NCBI GenBank assembly: GCA_003250455.1
Contig: QKGK01000041.1
Coordinates: 1 to 7,157 of the forward strand
Length of the DNA stretch: 7,157 bases
Direction of reading: 5' to 3'
From: Chloroflexota bacterium
GTDB lineage: Bacteria > Chloroflexota > Anaerolineae > Anaerolineales > UBA11579
The notes below the pieces were generated by a model. It had not been told where the DNA came from. It ran no database searches and saw only the letters and a list, made by a program, of their open reading frames with translations. Below are positions 1 through 5,703 of the stretch, piece after piece (the stretch's first letter is position 1; each line of letters starts with the position of its first letter). Both the position numbers and the translations under genes were made by a program.

Positions 1-10
1 GATGATCTCA

Positions 11-44
11 GAAATAAAAAACTGCGCCTTCATGGCGCAGTTTT
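11..44 (-). terminator. Intrinsic terminator of miaB
   Basis: An 11-bp perfect stem (18-28 pairs with 34-44) closes a 5-base loop. Its core is GCGCC/GGCGC. Read on the minus strand, the hairpin is followed at once by a T-rich run (complement of 11-20, TTTTTATTTC). It begins about 20 bases after the miaB stop codon, which is where a Rho-independent terminator belongs. The A-rich flank also gives T residues on the plus strand at 41-44, but that run is short, so the main direction is minus. Confidence 0.85.
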
Positions 45-63
45 GGCAAATCATAGGGGAATA

Positions 64-1437
64 TCAGGAATCGATCTGAGTGAGCATAATAGGCTGGTCG
101 GCGTGCTCGGGCAGCAGGCGGGCCTGCATGCTCCATGGGCCTGTCCAGGTGACCTGTACGGGCAGCACTTTGCCGGTCAGGTCCTGGTCGCTTTCTACAA
201 AGACCAGCTTGGTGTTCTCGGTGCGGCCTTTCCAGCGGCCTTTGACCTTTTCCTCAAAGAGTACCTTGACGGTCTCGCCCATGAACTGGCTGTTGATCTC
301 GCCGACAATGCGGGCCTGCTGGTCTTCCAGCATGCGGTAGCGGCGCCATTTTTCCTCTTCGGTGACGTCGTCTCCCAGGCGGCGCTGGGCCACGGTGCCA
401 GGGCGGGTGGAGTAGCGCGCCAGGTGGGCGACGTCCAGCCGCAGGTCTTCCAGCAGGTTGTATGTATCCATGAACTGCTCGGGGGTTTCGCCGGGGAAGC
501 CGACGATAATGTCGGTGCCGATGGAGACGTTGGGGATGATCTCGCGGATGCGGGCGATCAGGTCCCGGTACTGCTGGTTGGTATATTCGCGCTTCATGTT
601 CACCAGCACTTCGTCGTTGCCGGCCTGCACCGGTACCTCGATATGCGGCATGATGACAGGATGCTCGGCGACCACTTGCAGCAGCTCGTCTGTCATCCAG
701 TTGGGATGTGAAGTCAGGAAGCGCAGGCGTTCCAGCCCGTCCACCTCAGCGACCACCTTGAGCAGCTGCGCTAGGTTGGGGCCGTCAGGAATGTCCTTGC
801 CGTAGCGGTCGACGATCTGCCCCAGCAGGGTGATCTCTTTGACGCCCTGTGCTACCAGCCGGCGGACTTCCTGCACGATCACGCCGACAGGGCGGCTGCG
901 TTCGATGCCGCGGCGGTAGGGGATGATGCAGAAGGTGCAGGCATGGGAGCAGCCCAACACAATAGGGACATGCGCGCTGACCAGTGCGCCTTGCTCCTCG
1001 GCGGGCAGCACCAGGTCGCCGTCCATCAGGGCGTTGCGCACTTCCAGTTCGCTTTCGGCCAGGATGCGGGATTCGTCCTGCGAGAGATGGGCGATCAGCG
1101 GGCCGGGGTCGGAGGGGGGCGAGAATACGTCCACGTGCGGGTAACGTTCGGCGAGGTGCTCGGTGCCCTTTACACCGACCATGCAGCCCATCAGGTTGAT
1201 CACCAGGTCAGGGTTGTTGCGTTTGTGAGCCAGCAGGGAAGTGAGGTAGCCGTGGGCGCGGTCTTCGGCGCTTTGGCGTACCACACAGGTGTTGAGGACG
1301 ATTACGTCCGCTTTGCCGGGTTTTGCCGCGGCGCGGTACCCCATGCGCTCCAGGGAGGAAGCGACCCGTTGGGAGTCGGCCACGTTCATCTGGCAGCCGG
1401 CAGTCCAGATATAGTATTTCGGATGTTGTGCACTCAT
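64..1437 (-). CDS. miaB: tRNA-2-methylthio-N6-dimethylallyladenosine synthase MiaB
   Basis: MiaB is a radical-SAM methylthiotransferase. It converts N6-isopentenyladenosine at tRNA position 37 to the 2-methylthio form, in the cytoplasm, using two 4Fe-4S clusters. The 457 residues have the full family layout. The N-terminal UPF0004 domain has cluster cysteines C15 (GCQMN), C51 (NTCVVR) and C85 (GCM). The radical-SAM CX3CX2C motif is at C163, C167 and C170 (GCSHACTFCIIPYRRG), followed by SRP, and there is a GFPGET motif near residue 315. A TRAM-like RNA-binding domain occupies roughly residues 380-445. The length is normal for the family. The ATG at 1437 is chosen because the sequence becomes family-like within a few residues and a consensus promoter sits directly upstream. 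The motif around residues 205-213 is GQIVDRYG, where many MiaB proteins have GQNVNSYG. RimO and MtaB are the alternatives, but the CSHACTFC and SRP context fits MiaB better. Confidence 0.93.
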   Translation of the reverse strand: MSAQHPKYYIWTAGCQMNVADSQRVASSLERMGYRAAAKPGKADVIVLNTCVVRQSAEDRAHGYLTSLLAHKRNNPDLVINLMGCMVGVKGTEHLAERYPHVDVFSPPSDPGPLIAHLSQDESRILAESELEVRNALMDGDLVLPAEEQGALVSAHVPIVLGCSHACTFCIIPYRRGIERSRPVGVIVQEVRRLVAQGVKEITLLGQIVDRYGKDIPDGPNLAQLLKVVAEVDGLERLRFLTSHPNWMTDELLQVVAEHPVIMPHIEVPVQAGNDEVLVNMKREYTNQQYRDLIARIREIIPNVSIGTDIIVGFPGETPEQFMDTYNLLEDLRLDVAHLARYSTRPGTVAQRRLGDDVTEEEKWRRYRMLEDQQARIVGEINSQFMGETVKVLFEEKVKGRWKGRTENTKLVFVESDQDLTGKVLPVQVTWTGPWSMQARLLPEHADQPIMLTQIDS

Positions 1438-1445
1438 AGTCGGGT

Positions 1446-1473
1446 ATTATATCAAATTTATCCGATTTGTCAG
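1446..1473 (-). promoter_or_regulatory. Sigma-70-type promoter of miaB, probably leaderless
   Basis: On the minus strand, CTGACA (1468-1473, 5 of 6 matches to TTGACA) and a perfect TATAAT (1446-1451) are separated by 16 bases. Only 8 bases lie between the -10 box and the miaB ATG at 1437. A start site 6-8 bases below the -10 box would fall at or within about two bases of the ATG. No Shine-Dalgarno sequence is present. The boxes are read directly; leaderless initiation is inferred. Confidence 0.75.
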
Positions 1474-1490
1474 GTCATCGTGAGGAGTGT

Positions 1491-1730
1491 GAACAGTAAC
1501 CAGGCACCAAGGGATGAGGAAAGGGCTGTTTCTGTTTTGTGGAGAATGTATCCGATAAGGGATGAATTCCTGAGCGAAACGAAGGATCCCCTGGAAATGC
1601 CTGGGTAGGGCAACCGAACCACAATTTCAGCTTGTAGGCGTCACGCTCAGCATGACAGGAACGGTCCTGATCACTCGGCGCCTGGTTGACTAGGTGCCTA
1701 AGTGCCTGGGTGACTGACTGCCGGACTGAT
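1491..1730. repeat. Composite intergenic repeat, copy 1
   Basis: This stretch is largely repeated at 1781-2090. Shared blocks, in order, are: GAACAGTAA plus CAGG at 1491; a 71-base block at 1561-1631 that differs from 1850-1920 at 6 positions; a CGCTCAGCATGACA end at 1644-1657; the 14-mer TCCTGATCACTCGG at 1665-1678 (identical at 2014-2027); and a degenerate GCCT/TGACT tail ending in CCGGACTGA. The GAGCG at 1572-1576 and CGCTC at 1644-1648 form short inverted ends, as in the element at 5439-5642. It has no plausible protein: the open frame on the minus strand through it lacks any recognisable domain. Confidence 0.75.
1679..1729. repeat. Degenerate GCCT/TGACT short repeat, copy 1 tail
   Basis: The stretch is made of imperfect alternations of GCCTGG, TGACT and GGTGCCTA. 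Its 20 bases at 1680-1699 match 2045-2064 at 19 of 20 positions, and it ends in the same CCGGACTGA as the second copy. The internal units are irregular in number and order, as expected of slippage-prone low-complexity DNA. Confidence 0.6.
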
Positions 1731-1735
1731 TCAAC

Positions 1736-1765
1736 CACAGATGGACACAGATGAACACAGATGGG
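1736..1765. repeat. Three tandem 10-base units (CACAGATGRR)
   Basis: Three head-to-tail decamers, CACAGATGGA, CACAGATGAA and CACAGATGGG, sit between the two composite repeat copies. No open frame, hairpin or promoter explains them. The motif is short and I do not assign it a function. Confidence 0.8.
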
Positions 1766-1780
1766 GGGATAGTGAATGGT

Positions 1781-2090
1781 GAACAGTAATCAGGTGCTCA
1801 GGGACGGCACAACCGGATTTTTGCTACGATGAGATATTAGTTAGAGTGAAATGAATTCCTGAGCGGAGCGAAGGATCCCCTGGAAATGCCCGGGTTGGGC
1901 AACCAAACCACAATTTCAGCGGTCGGTTTTAGGTTGGCAGCACTTGACCCTGGCATGATTGCCATCTTGGACAGCCCGGGGGATGTTTCGCTTCGCTCAA
2001 CATGACAAAGGGATCCTGATCACTCGGTGCCTGGGTGCCTAATTGCCTGGTTGACTTGGTGCCTGTTTGACTATCTGACTACCGGACTGA
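1781..2090. repeat. Composite intergenic repeat, copy 2
   Basis: This is the second, longer copy of the 1491-1730 unit. It keeps the start (GAACAGTAATCAGG), the conserved 71-base block at 1850-1920, the TCCTGATCACTCGG 14-mer and the GCCT/TGACT tail. An extra stretch of about 60 bases lies between the 71-base block and the CGCTCAACATGACA end (1994-2007). The copy holds an imperfect inverted pair: 1858-1879 matches the reverse complement of 1980-2001 at 17 of 22 positions, so the region between could fold into a long stem-loop. The tail runs to within about 40 bases of the phosphoesterase start. Confidence 0.75.
2028..2090. repeat. Degenerate GCCT/TGACT short repeat, copy 2 tail
   Basis: This is the counterpart of 1679-1729, with one or two additional units. 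It keeps one reading frame open upstream of the phosphoesterase ATG, so automated gene callers could place the start inside it (for example at 2027) and add 35 residues that are unlike any phosphoesterase N-terminus. Confidence 0.6.
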
Positions 2091-2131
2091 CGACTACCAG
2101 ACAGCTGACGTTTCGTGATACCATTACCGCT

Positions 2132-2686
2132 ATGACTATCCTCCTGGGCGTGATCGCTGACACCCATATCCCAGACCGCAAACGCGTGCTGCCCCAGGCA
2201 GCTTTGGATCTATTTCAGGCTCAATTTGTATCTGCTATTCTGCACGCCGGGGATCTGAGTTCTGTCCGTGTGTTAAAACAACTGGGCGAGATAGCTCCTG
2301 TCCACGCGGTGCGCGGCAATACCGATTTGCTGCTGGTTGGGAAACTCCCCTGGATCCAGCGGTTGACCTTTGAGGAAGTCTCCATCGGTATGGCGCACGG
2401 CCACGGCAACTGGGTGAAATATGCGTATAACCGCATTGACTATACTTTCCACGGCCCTAAAAAGTTCACCTATTATGAGGAAACTGCCCGGAAGCAGCTG
2501 CCGGGGGTGCAGGTGGTGGTGTGCGGGCATACCCATGTGCCAGCCAATTACTGGCAGGAGGGGCAGTTGGTGTTTAACCCCGGCTCGGCCTCGCGTCCCA
2601 ACCATGTCATCCCCGGGCTGCCGCCCAGCGTGGGACTGCTGCATATCGATAAGGGAAACGTCTGGGGTGAAATCGTGTTTATTTAA
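2132..2686 (+). CDS. Metallophosphoesterase, MJ0936/YfcE family
   Basis: This is a calcineurin-like phosphoesterase, probably cytoplasmic, that hydrolyses phosphodiester or phosphomonoester bonds with a two-metal centre. The real substrate is unknown. Counting from the ATG at 2132 (184 residues), the metal-binding motifs are all present: D10 and H12 (ADTH), D41 (HAGD), N63 and D65 (GNTD), H89 and H91 (GHG) and H133 with H135 (CGHTH), followed by NPGS at 149-152. The length fits the small MJ0936/YfcE group. The frame is open upstream to an ATG at 2027, but the extra 35 residues come from low-complexity repeat DNA, whereas MTILLGVIADTH is a typical family N-terminus. No Shine-Dalgarno sequence precedes 2132, so initiation is leaderless or weak. 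It ends 70 bases before the lipid kinase and may be co-transcribed with it. Confidence 0.88.
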   Translation: MTILLGVIADTHIPDRKRVLPQAALDLFQAQFVSAILHAGDLSSVRVLKQLGEIAPVHAVRGNTDLLLVGKLPWIQRLTFEEVSIGMAHGHGNWVKYAYNRIDYTFHGPKKFTYYEETARKQLPGVQVVVCGHTHVPANYWQEGQLVFNPGSASRPNHVIPGLPPSVGLLHIDKGNVWGEIVFI

Positions 2687-2714
2687 CAGGAAATCGCTTG
2701 TTTCGATTTATAAT
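2683..2714 (+). promoter_or_regulatory. Possible promoter of the lipid kinase gene
   Basis: A perfect TATAAT lies at 2709-2714, in the 70-base gap between the phosphoesterase and the kinase. The best -35 candidate, TTAACA at 2683-2688, matches 5 of 6 positions but sits 20 bases away, which is longer than ideal, and it overlaps the upstream stop codon. If used, transcription would start near 2721 and give a leader of about 36 bases that includes the ribosome binding site. Confidence 0.45.
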
Positions 2715-2744
2715 GTTCACTACACACATAAAACCCCATTTGCA

Positions 2745-2751
2745 AGAGGAG
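2745..2751 (+). promoter_or_regulatory. Ribosome binding site of the lipid kinase
   Basis: AGAGGAG lies 5 bases before the ATG at 2757. It fixes this start against the much longer open frame that begins at 2421 inside the phosphoesterase gene. It is the only strong Shine-Dalgarno sequence before any of the three visible plus-strand starts or the miaB start. Confidence 0.85.
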
Positions 2752-2756
2752 AACCA

Positions 2757-3692
2757 ATGACCAAACCCCGGATTAAGCTGATTATGAATCCCAATGCCGA
2801 TATGGGAAATGCCTGGCGGTTTGCCGCTGACCTGCGTTACCTGTTCGAGGGGATCTCGGAGGCGGATTGGGCGGGCACTGTTTACCCGACCCATGCCATT
2901 ACGCTGGCGAAGCAGGCCGCGGAGGAGGGCTATGATATTGTGGTCGCCATGGGGGGCGACGGTACAGCCCATGAAGTGATCAACGGGCTGATGCAAGTCC
3001 CGAAGGAAAAAAGACCAGTCCTGGGAGTGATCCCGCTTGGTTCGGGGAATGACTTCTCGGCCAATATTGGCAACACCGACAATCCGGACGAGGCTGTAAA
3101 GGCCATTTTGGGCGGCTATACCAAAAAGCTGGATATTGCCTCCATCGAGGATGAGAACGGCCGCAAGGAATATTGGGACAACACTGCCAATATCGGCTTT
3201 GGCGGCTCGGTGACGATCTATTCGCATACCCTGCCGCTGCTGCGCGGTTTCCTGATGTATCTGGCGGCGGTGCTGCAAACCATTTTTTCTGCCTACATCG
3301 TGATGAATGCCGAATTCAAGACGGATGAAGAAGAGTGGACGGACAGCGCCATCATGATCGCCCTCAACAACGGTCCGCGCGAAGGCGGTGGGTTCCAGAC
3401 CGGGCCGCGCGCGGTGATGGATGATGGCTTGCTGAACTATACGATTGCCCGCAAAGTTACCCGCCTGAAAATGCTCATGCTGCTGCCCATGTTCATGAAT
3501 GGGACCCAGGAGAAAGATAAAGCCGTATATATGGGCACCTTCAAAAAGATGGAGATCAAGTCGGATAAGCCGCTTTATCTGCATACCGATGGCGAGATGT
3601 TCGCCGGGTTCAACCACGACATCCATAACCTCAAGATTGAGATCCTTCCTGGGGCAATTGAGGTGCTGGTCCCCAAACCCGAAGAAGAATAA
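2757..3692 (+). CDS. Diacylglycerol kinase-family lipid kinase (YegS/DgkB type)
   Basis: The product transfers phosphate from a nucleotide to a lipid such as diacylglycerol, working at the inner face of the membrane. In the family this serves phospholipid recycling or lipid modification; the precise lipid is not shown by sequence. The 311 residues match the family length of about 300. The nucleotide-binding part has NPNA at 11-14, the signature GGDGT at 66-70 and PLGSGND at 93-99. The second domain has NIGFGG at 145-150, GGGFQTGPRAVMDDG at about 210-224 and the catalytic TDGE at 277-280, where E280 is the expected general base. There is no signal peptide. The hydrophobic stretch at 161-183 lies in the second domain, so it is more likely core or membrane-association than a true transmembrane helix. 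Sphingosine-kinase-like or NAD-kinase-like activity is less likely given the GSGND motif. Confidence 0.92.
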   Translation: MTKPRIKLIMNPNADMGNAWRFAADLRYLFEGISEADWAGTVYPTHAITLAKQAAEEGYDIVVAMGGDGTAHEVINGLMQVPKEKRPVLGVIPLGSGNDFSANIGNTDNPDEAVKAILGGYTKKLDIASIEDENGRKEYWDNTANIGFGGSVTIYSHTLPLLRGFLMYLAAVLQTIFSAYIVMNAEFKTDEEEWTDSAIMIALNNGPREGGGFQTGPRAVMDDGLLNYTIARKVTRLKMLMLLPMFMNGTQEKDKAVYMGTFKKMEIKSDKPLYLHTDGEMFAGFNHDIHNLKIEILPGAIEVLVPKPEEE

Positions 3693-3700
3693 CTGAAACC

Positions 3701-5356
3701 ATGCCCACCCTGTTCCAGAGCCTGCAAAACCAAGACCTCGGCCAGCTCCATATCATTGCCGAACAATGGGGGTTGGTCTTGCAGGCGCCGGACGTACGCC
3801 AGAGCCGCAGGGAGCTTTCCCGGATGCTTCTCCAGAAAAAGGCGTTGATCCGTGAGGTGATCGAGGGCTTCCCGGTAGAGGTGCAGTCTGCCCTGTCCGA
3901 TCTGGTAGGGCAGTCCGGGCAGATCGCCTGGACGCGTTTTGCCCAGCAGTATGGCGAGGTGCGCGAGATCGGCCCTGGCCGCCGGGACCGGGAAAAGCCT
4001 TACCTGGACCCTGTTTCCGTGACAGAACGGCTGTGGTACACCGGGCTGATCGCCCGCGCTTTTTTGGAAACCCCCACCGGTCCGCAGGAATTTGCCTTCA
4101 TCCCACAGGACCTGATTCCCCTGCTGCCGGATTTTTTGCGTGCCGGGGCTGCACAAATGCCGCTCAGCCGCCCGGCGACCCCGGCAGAACGCGCTTATAC
4201 CTTTCCCGCAGACGACCAAATATTAGACCATGCAACCACGCTGTTGGCAGCGCTGCGTATGGGGCTGCCAGCAGCAGAACTATCCGCCGCCAGCAGCGGC
4301 TGGAAAATAGACATACCTGCTCTCACGGCGCTGCTCTATACAGGCGGGCTGCTCAACGAAAAGGGGCTTCCCAAAGCAGAAGCTGTACGTGCGTTCCTGG
4401 AAGCGCGGCGCGCGGATGCGCTCAATCAACTGGCAGCGGCCTGGCTGGAAAGCACGACTTACGATGACCTCCAGCTGATCCCGTATCTGGTGATGGAAGG
4501 GGAGTGGCTTGAGAATCCGTTTGAACTGCGGAGGGTTGCGCTGGAATTGATCCGGCAGCTGGATTATGGTACCTGGTGGAGCCTGCCAGCGCTGCTGCAA
4601 ACGGTGAAGACCTACCAGCCCAATTTTTTGCGCCCGCATGGGGATTATGATTCGTGGTACCTGAAGGATAGCCGCACGGATGAATATTTGCGCGGGTTTG
4701 AATATTGGGATCAGGTGGAAGGCGCTTACCTGCATCATCTGATCACCGGGCCGCTGCACTGGCTGGGGATGGTAGATCTGGCAGCCGCCCAGCAGGACGC
4801 TCCTGTGACCGTGTTCCGCTTTTCGGCCTGGGCGCAGGCCCTCCTGGCCGGGCAGCCCCCGGCGATCCGCTGGAAGGAAGATGCCTCCCCGGCGCTGAAT
4901 TCTTTGGGAGAAATTTTGGTGCCGCGCTTGGCACCGCGGGCGGCCCGCTACCTGATCGCCCGGTTTTGTGAATGGGGGCCGGTCAAAGCAGAGCGCTATA
5001 CTTATACGATCACCCCGGCCTCGCTGACGGATGCCCGCCGCCAGGGGTTAAGGGTCAAACATCTGCTCAGCTTATTGCAGCGCTATGCCGAAGTCGAACT
5101 GCCGCCCAATGCGACCCAGGCGCTGACCCGCTGGGAAGAGCAGGGCACGCAGATCCGCTTCCAGCGGGAGGTTGTGCTGCGGGTGAACCACCCGGATGTG
5201 CTGGCAGCGTTGATGGCATCCCCGGCAAAACGGTTTTTAGGATTGCAGCTAGGGCCTACTGCCATCACGGTCAATCCCGGCGCGCTGAAAAATGTGCGCG
5301 CCACCCTGATTCAGCTGGGCTATCTCAGCGAGGTGTCGTTCGAGCCGGATGAGTGA
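3701..5356 (+). CDS. Helicase-associated (XPB/Ssl2 C-terminal-like) domain protein, function unknown
   Basis: The 551-residue protein has no signal peptide or membrane segment. Its C-terminal third, about residues 400-545, resembles the XPB/Ssl2 helicase C-terminal-like domain (Helicase_C_3). It has EILVPRL, then RYTYTITPASL at 432-442, a short helix ending in LLSLLQRY, a W in TRWEEQG, a VVLRV strand and the closing RATLIQLGYLSE. Residues 1-390 are mostly alpha-helical by eye, with several aromatic-rich repeats such as DYDSWYL and GFEYWDQVEG. I see no Walker A (GXGKS/T) or DEXH motif, so it is not itself a helicase. Related free-standing proteins are known in Actinobacteria and Chloroflexota, but their role is not settled; DNA binding is a guess. 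The start is the ATG 8 bases after the kinase stop. There is only weak purine-rich sequence upstream, so translation is probably coupled to the kinase. Confidence 0.72.
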   Translation: MPTLFQSLQNQDLGQLHIIAEQWGLVLQAPDVRQSRRELSRMLLQKKALIREVIEGFPVEVQSALSDLVGQSGQIAWTRFAQQYGEVREIGPGRRDREKPYLDPVSVTERLWYTGLIARAFLETPTGPQEFAFIPQDLIPLLPDFLRAGAAQMPLSRPATPAERAYTFPADDQILDHATTLLAALRMGLPAAELSAASSGWKIDIPALTALLYTGGLLNEKGLPKAEAVRAFLEARRADALNQLAAAWLESTTYDDLQLIPYLVMEGEWLENPFELRRVALELIRQLDYGTWWSLPALLQTVKTYQPNFLRPHGDYDSWYLKDSRTDEYLRGFEYWDQVEGAYLHHLITGPLHWLGMVDLAAAQQDAPVTVFRFSAWAQALLAGQPPAIRWKEDASPALNSLGEILVPRLAPRAARYLIARFCEWGPVKAERYTYTITPASLTDARRQGLRVKHLLSLLQRYAEVELPPNATQALTRWEEQGTQIRFQREVVLRVNHPDVLAALMASPAKRFLGLQLGPTAITVNPGALKNVRATLIQLGYLSEVSFEPDE

Positions 5357-5438
5357 GCGGGGATTAGGTATACGCAAGGTTAAATCATTACATGAAGAAA
5401 AAATTCAGCCTCTTAGTGTTTTTTTGTATTTAGTGAAT
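5357..5438. other. Unassigned A/T-rich spacer
   Basis: This is an 82-base low-GC stretch between the helicase-associated gene and the repeat element. It holds a 7-T run (5419-5425) without a convincing GC-rich hairpin before it, so I do not call it a terminator. No promoter or small gene is supported. Confidence 0.5.
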
Positions 5439-5642
5439 TGTCATTCCGAGCGCCAACACCTTTGGTGTTAGCGAGGAATCCACCTAAAATTTCAAACCTG
5501 GCACACACATCTCAATTTTTAGTACCCTGCCCAGGGAAAGTGTGCACTACCTGAACGTCCTGCTCGCCTTTGGTTGGTGGGAGGATGCTTCGCCTTACGC
5601 CTTTCAGGCGTCCGACTTTTAGGCATCTCGCTCAGCATGACA
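5439..5642. repeat. Dispersed intergenic element with inverted ends (MITE-like)
   Basis: The 204-base element begins with TGTCATTCCGAGCG (5439-5452) and ends with CGCTCAGCATGACA (5629-5642). The right end, reverse-complemented, matches the left at 12 of 14 positions. Inside are two perfect hairpins: AACACC-TTT-GGTGTT (5455-5469) and ACGCCT-TTC-AGGCGT (5597-5611). The second is nested in an outer GATGC/GCATC pairing. The left arm GAGCG...AGCGAGGAATCC and the right end recur in the composite repeats at 1491-1730 and 1781-2090, so all three look like one family. It encodes no transposase. I did not find a clear target-site duplication. Confidence 0.7.
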
Positions 5643-5690
5643 TGTTAAAAACAAGAGCGGCACAATTTTGTGCCGCTCTTTTGTTTATTT
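5643..5690. terminator. Bidirectional intrinsic terminator between convergent genes
   Basis: A 12-bp perfect stem (5653-5664 pairs with 5669-5680; core GAGCGGCAC/GTGCCGCTC) has a 4-base loop. A T-rich run follows on the plus strand (5679-5690). On the minus strand the complement of 5646-5651 gives GTTTTT. It ends 23 bases after the cytochrome stop codon on the minus strand. It is the first convincing terminator below the helicase-associated gene on the plus strand, though almost 300 bases away across the repeat element. Confidence 0.85.
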
Positions 5691-5703
5691 GGTTTTGAAA
5701 TGG

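Noticed and set aside
43..711. 222-codon open frame on the plus strand
   Set aside because: It lies antisense to miaB, which has complete catalytic motifs. Its composition is that of a GC-rich shadow frame and no domain is recognisable.
1475..1738. 87-codon open frame on the minus strand between genes
   Set aside because: It is made of the composite repeat and short tandem sequence, has no recognisable domain, and its second repeat copy does not keep an equivalent gene.
1736..2090. Possible CRISPR array
   Set aside because: The repeats are either directly tandem decamers or long diverged units, with no evenly spaced unique spacers and no cas genes nearby.
2421..2756. N-terminal extension of the lipid kinase frame to 2421
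   Set aside because: The extension overlaps the phosphoesterase gene out of frame, and a strong AGAGGAG site defines the ATG at 2757.
2679..3626. 315-codon open frame on the minus strand
   Set aside because: It is opposite the lipid kinase, whose GGDGT, GSGND and TDGE motifs prove the coding strand.
5411..5430. Terminator at the 7-T run after the helicase-associated gene
   Set aside because: No stable GC-rich hairpin precedes the T run.
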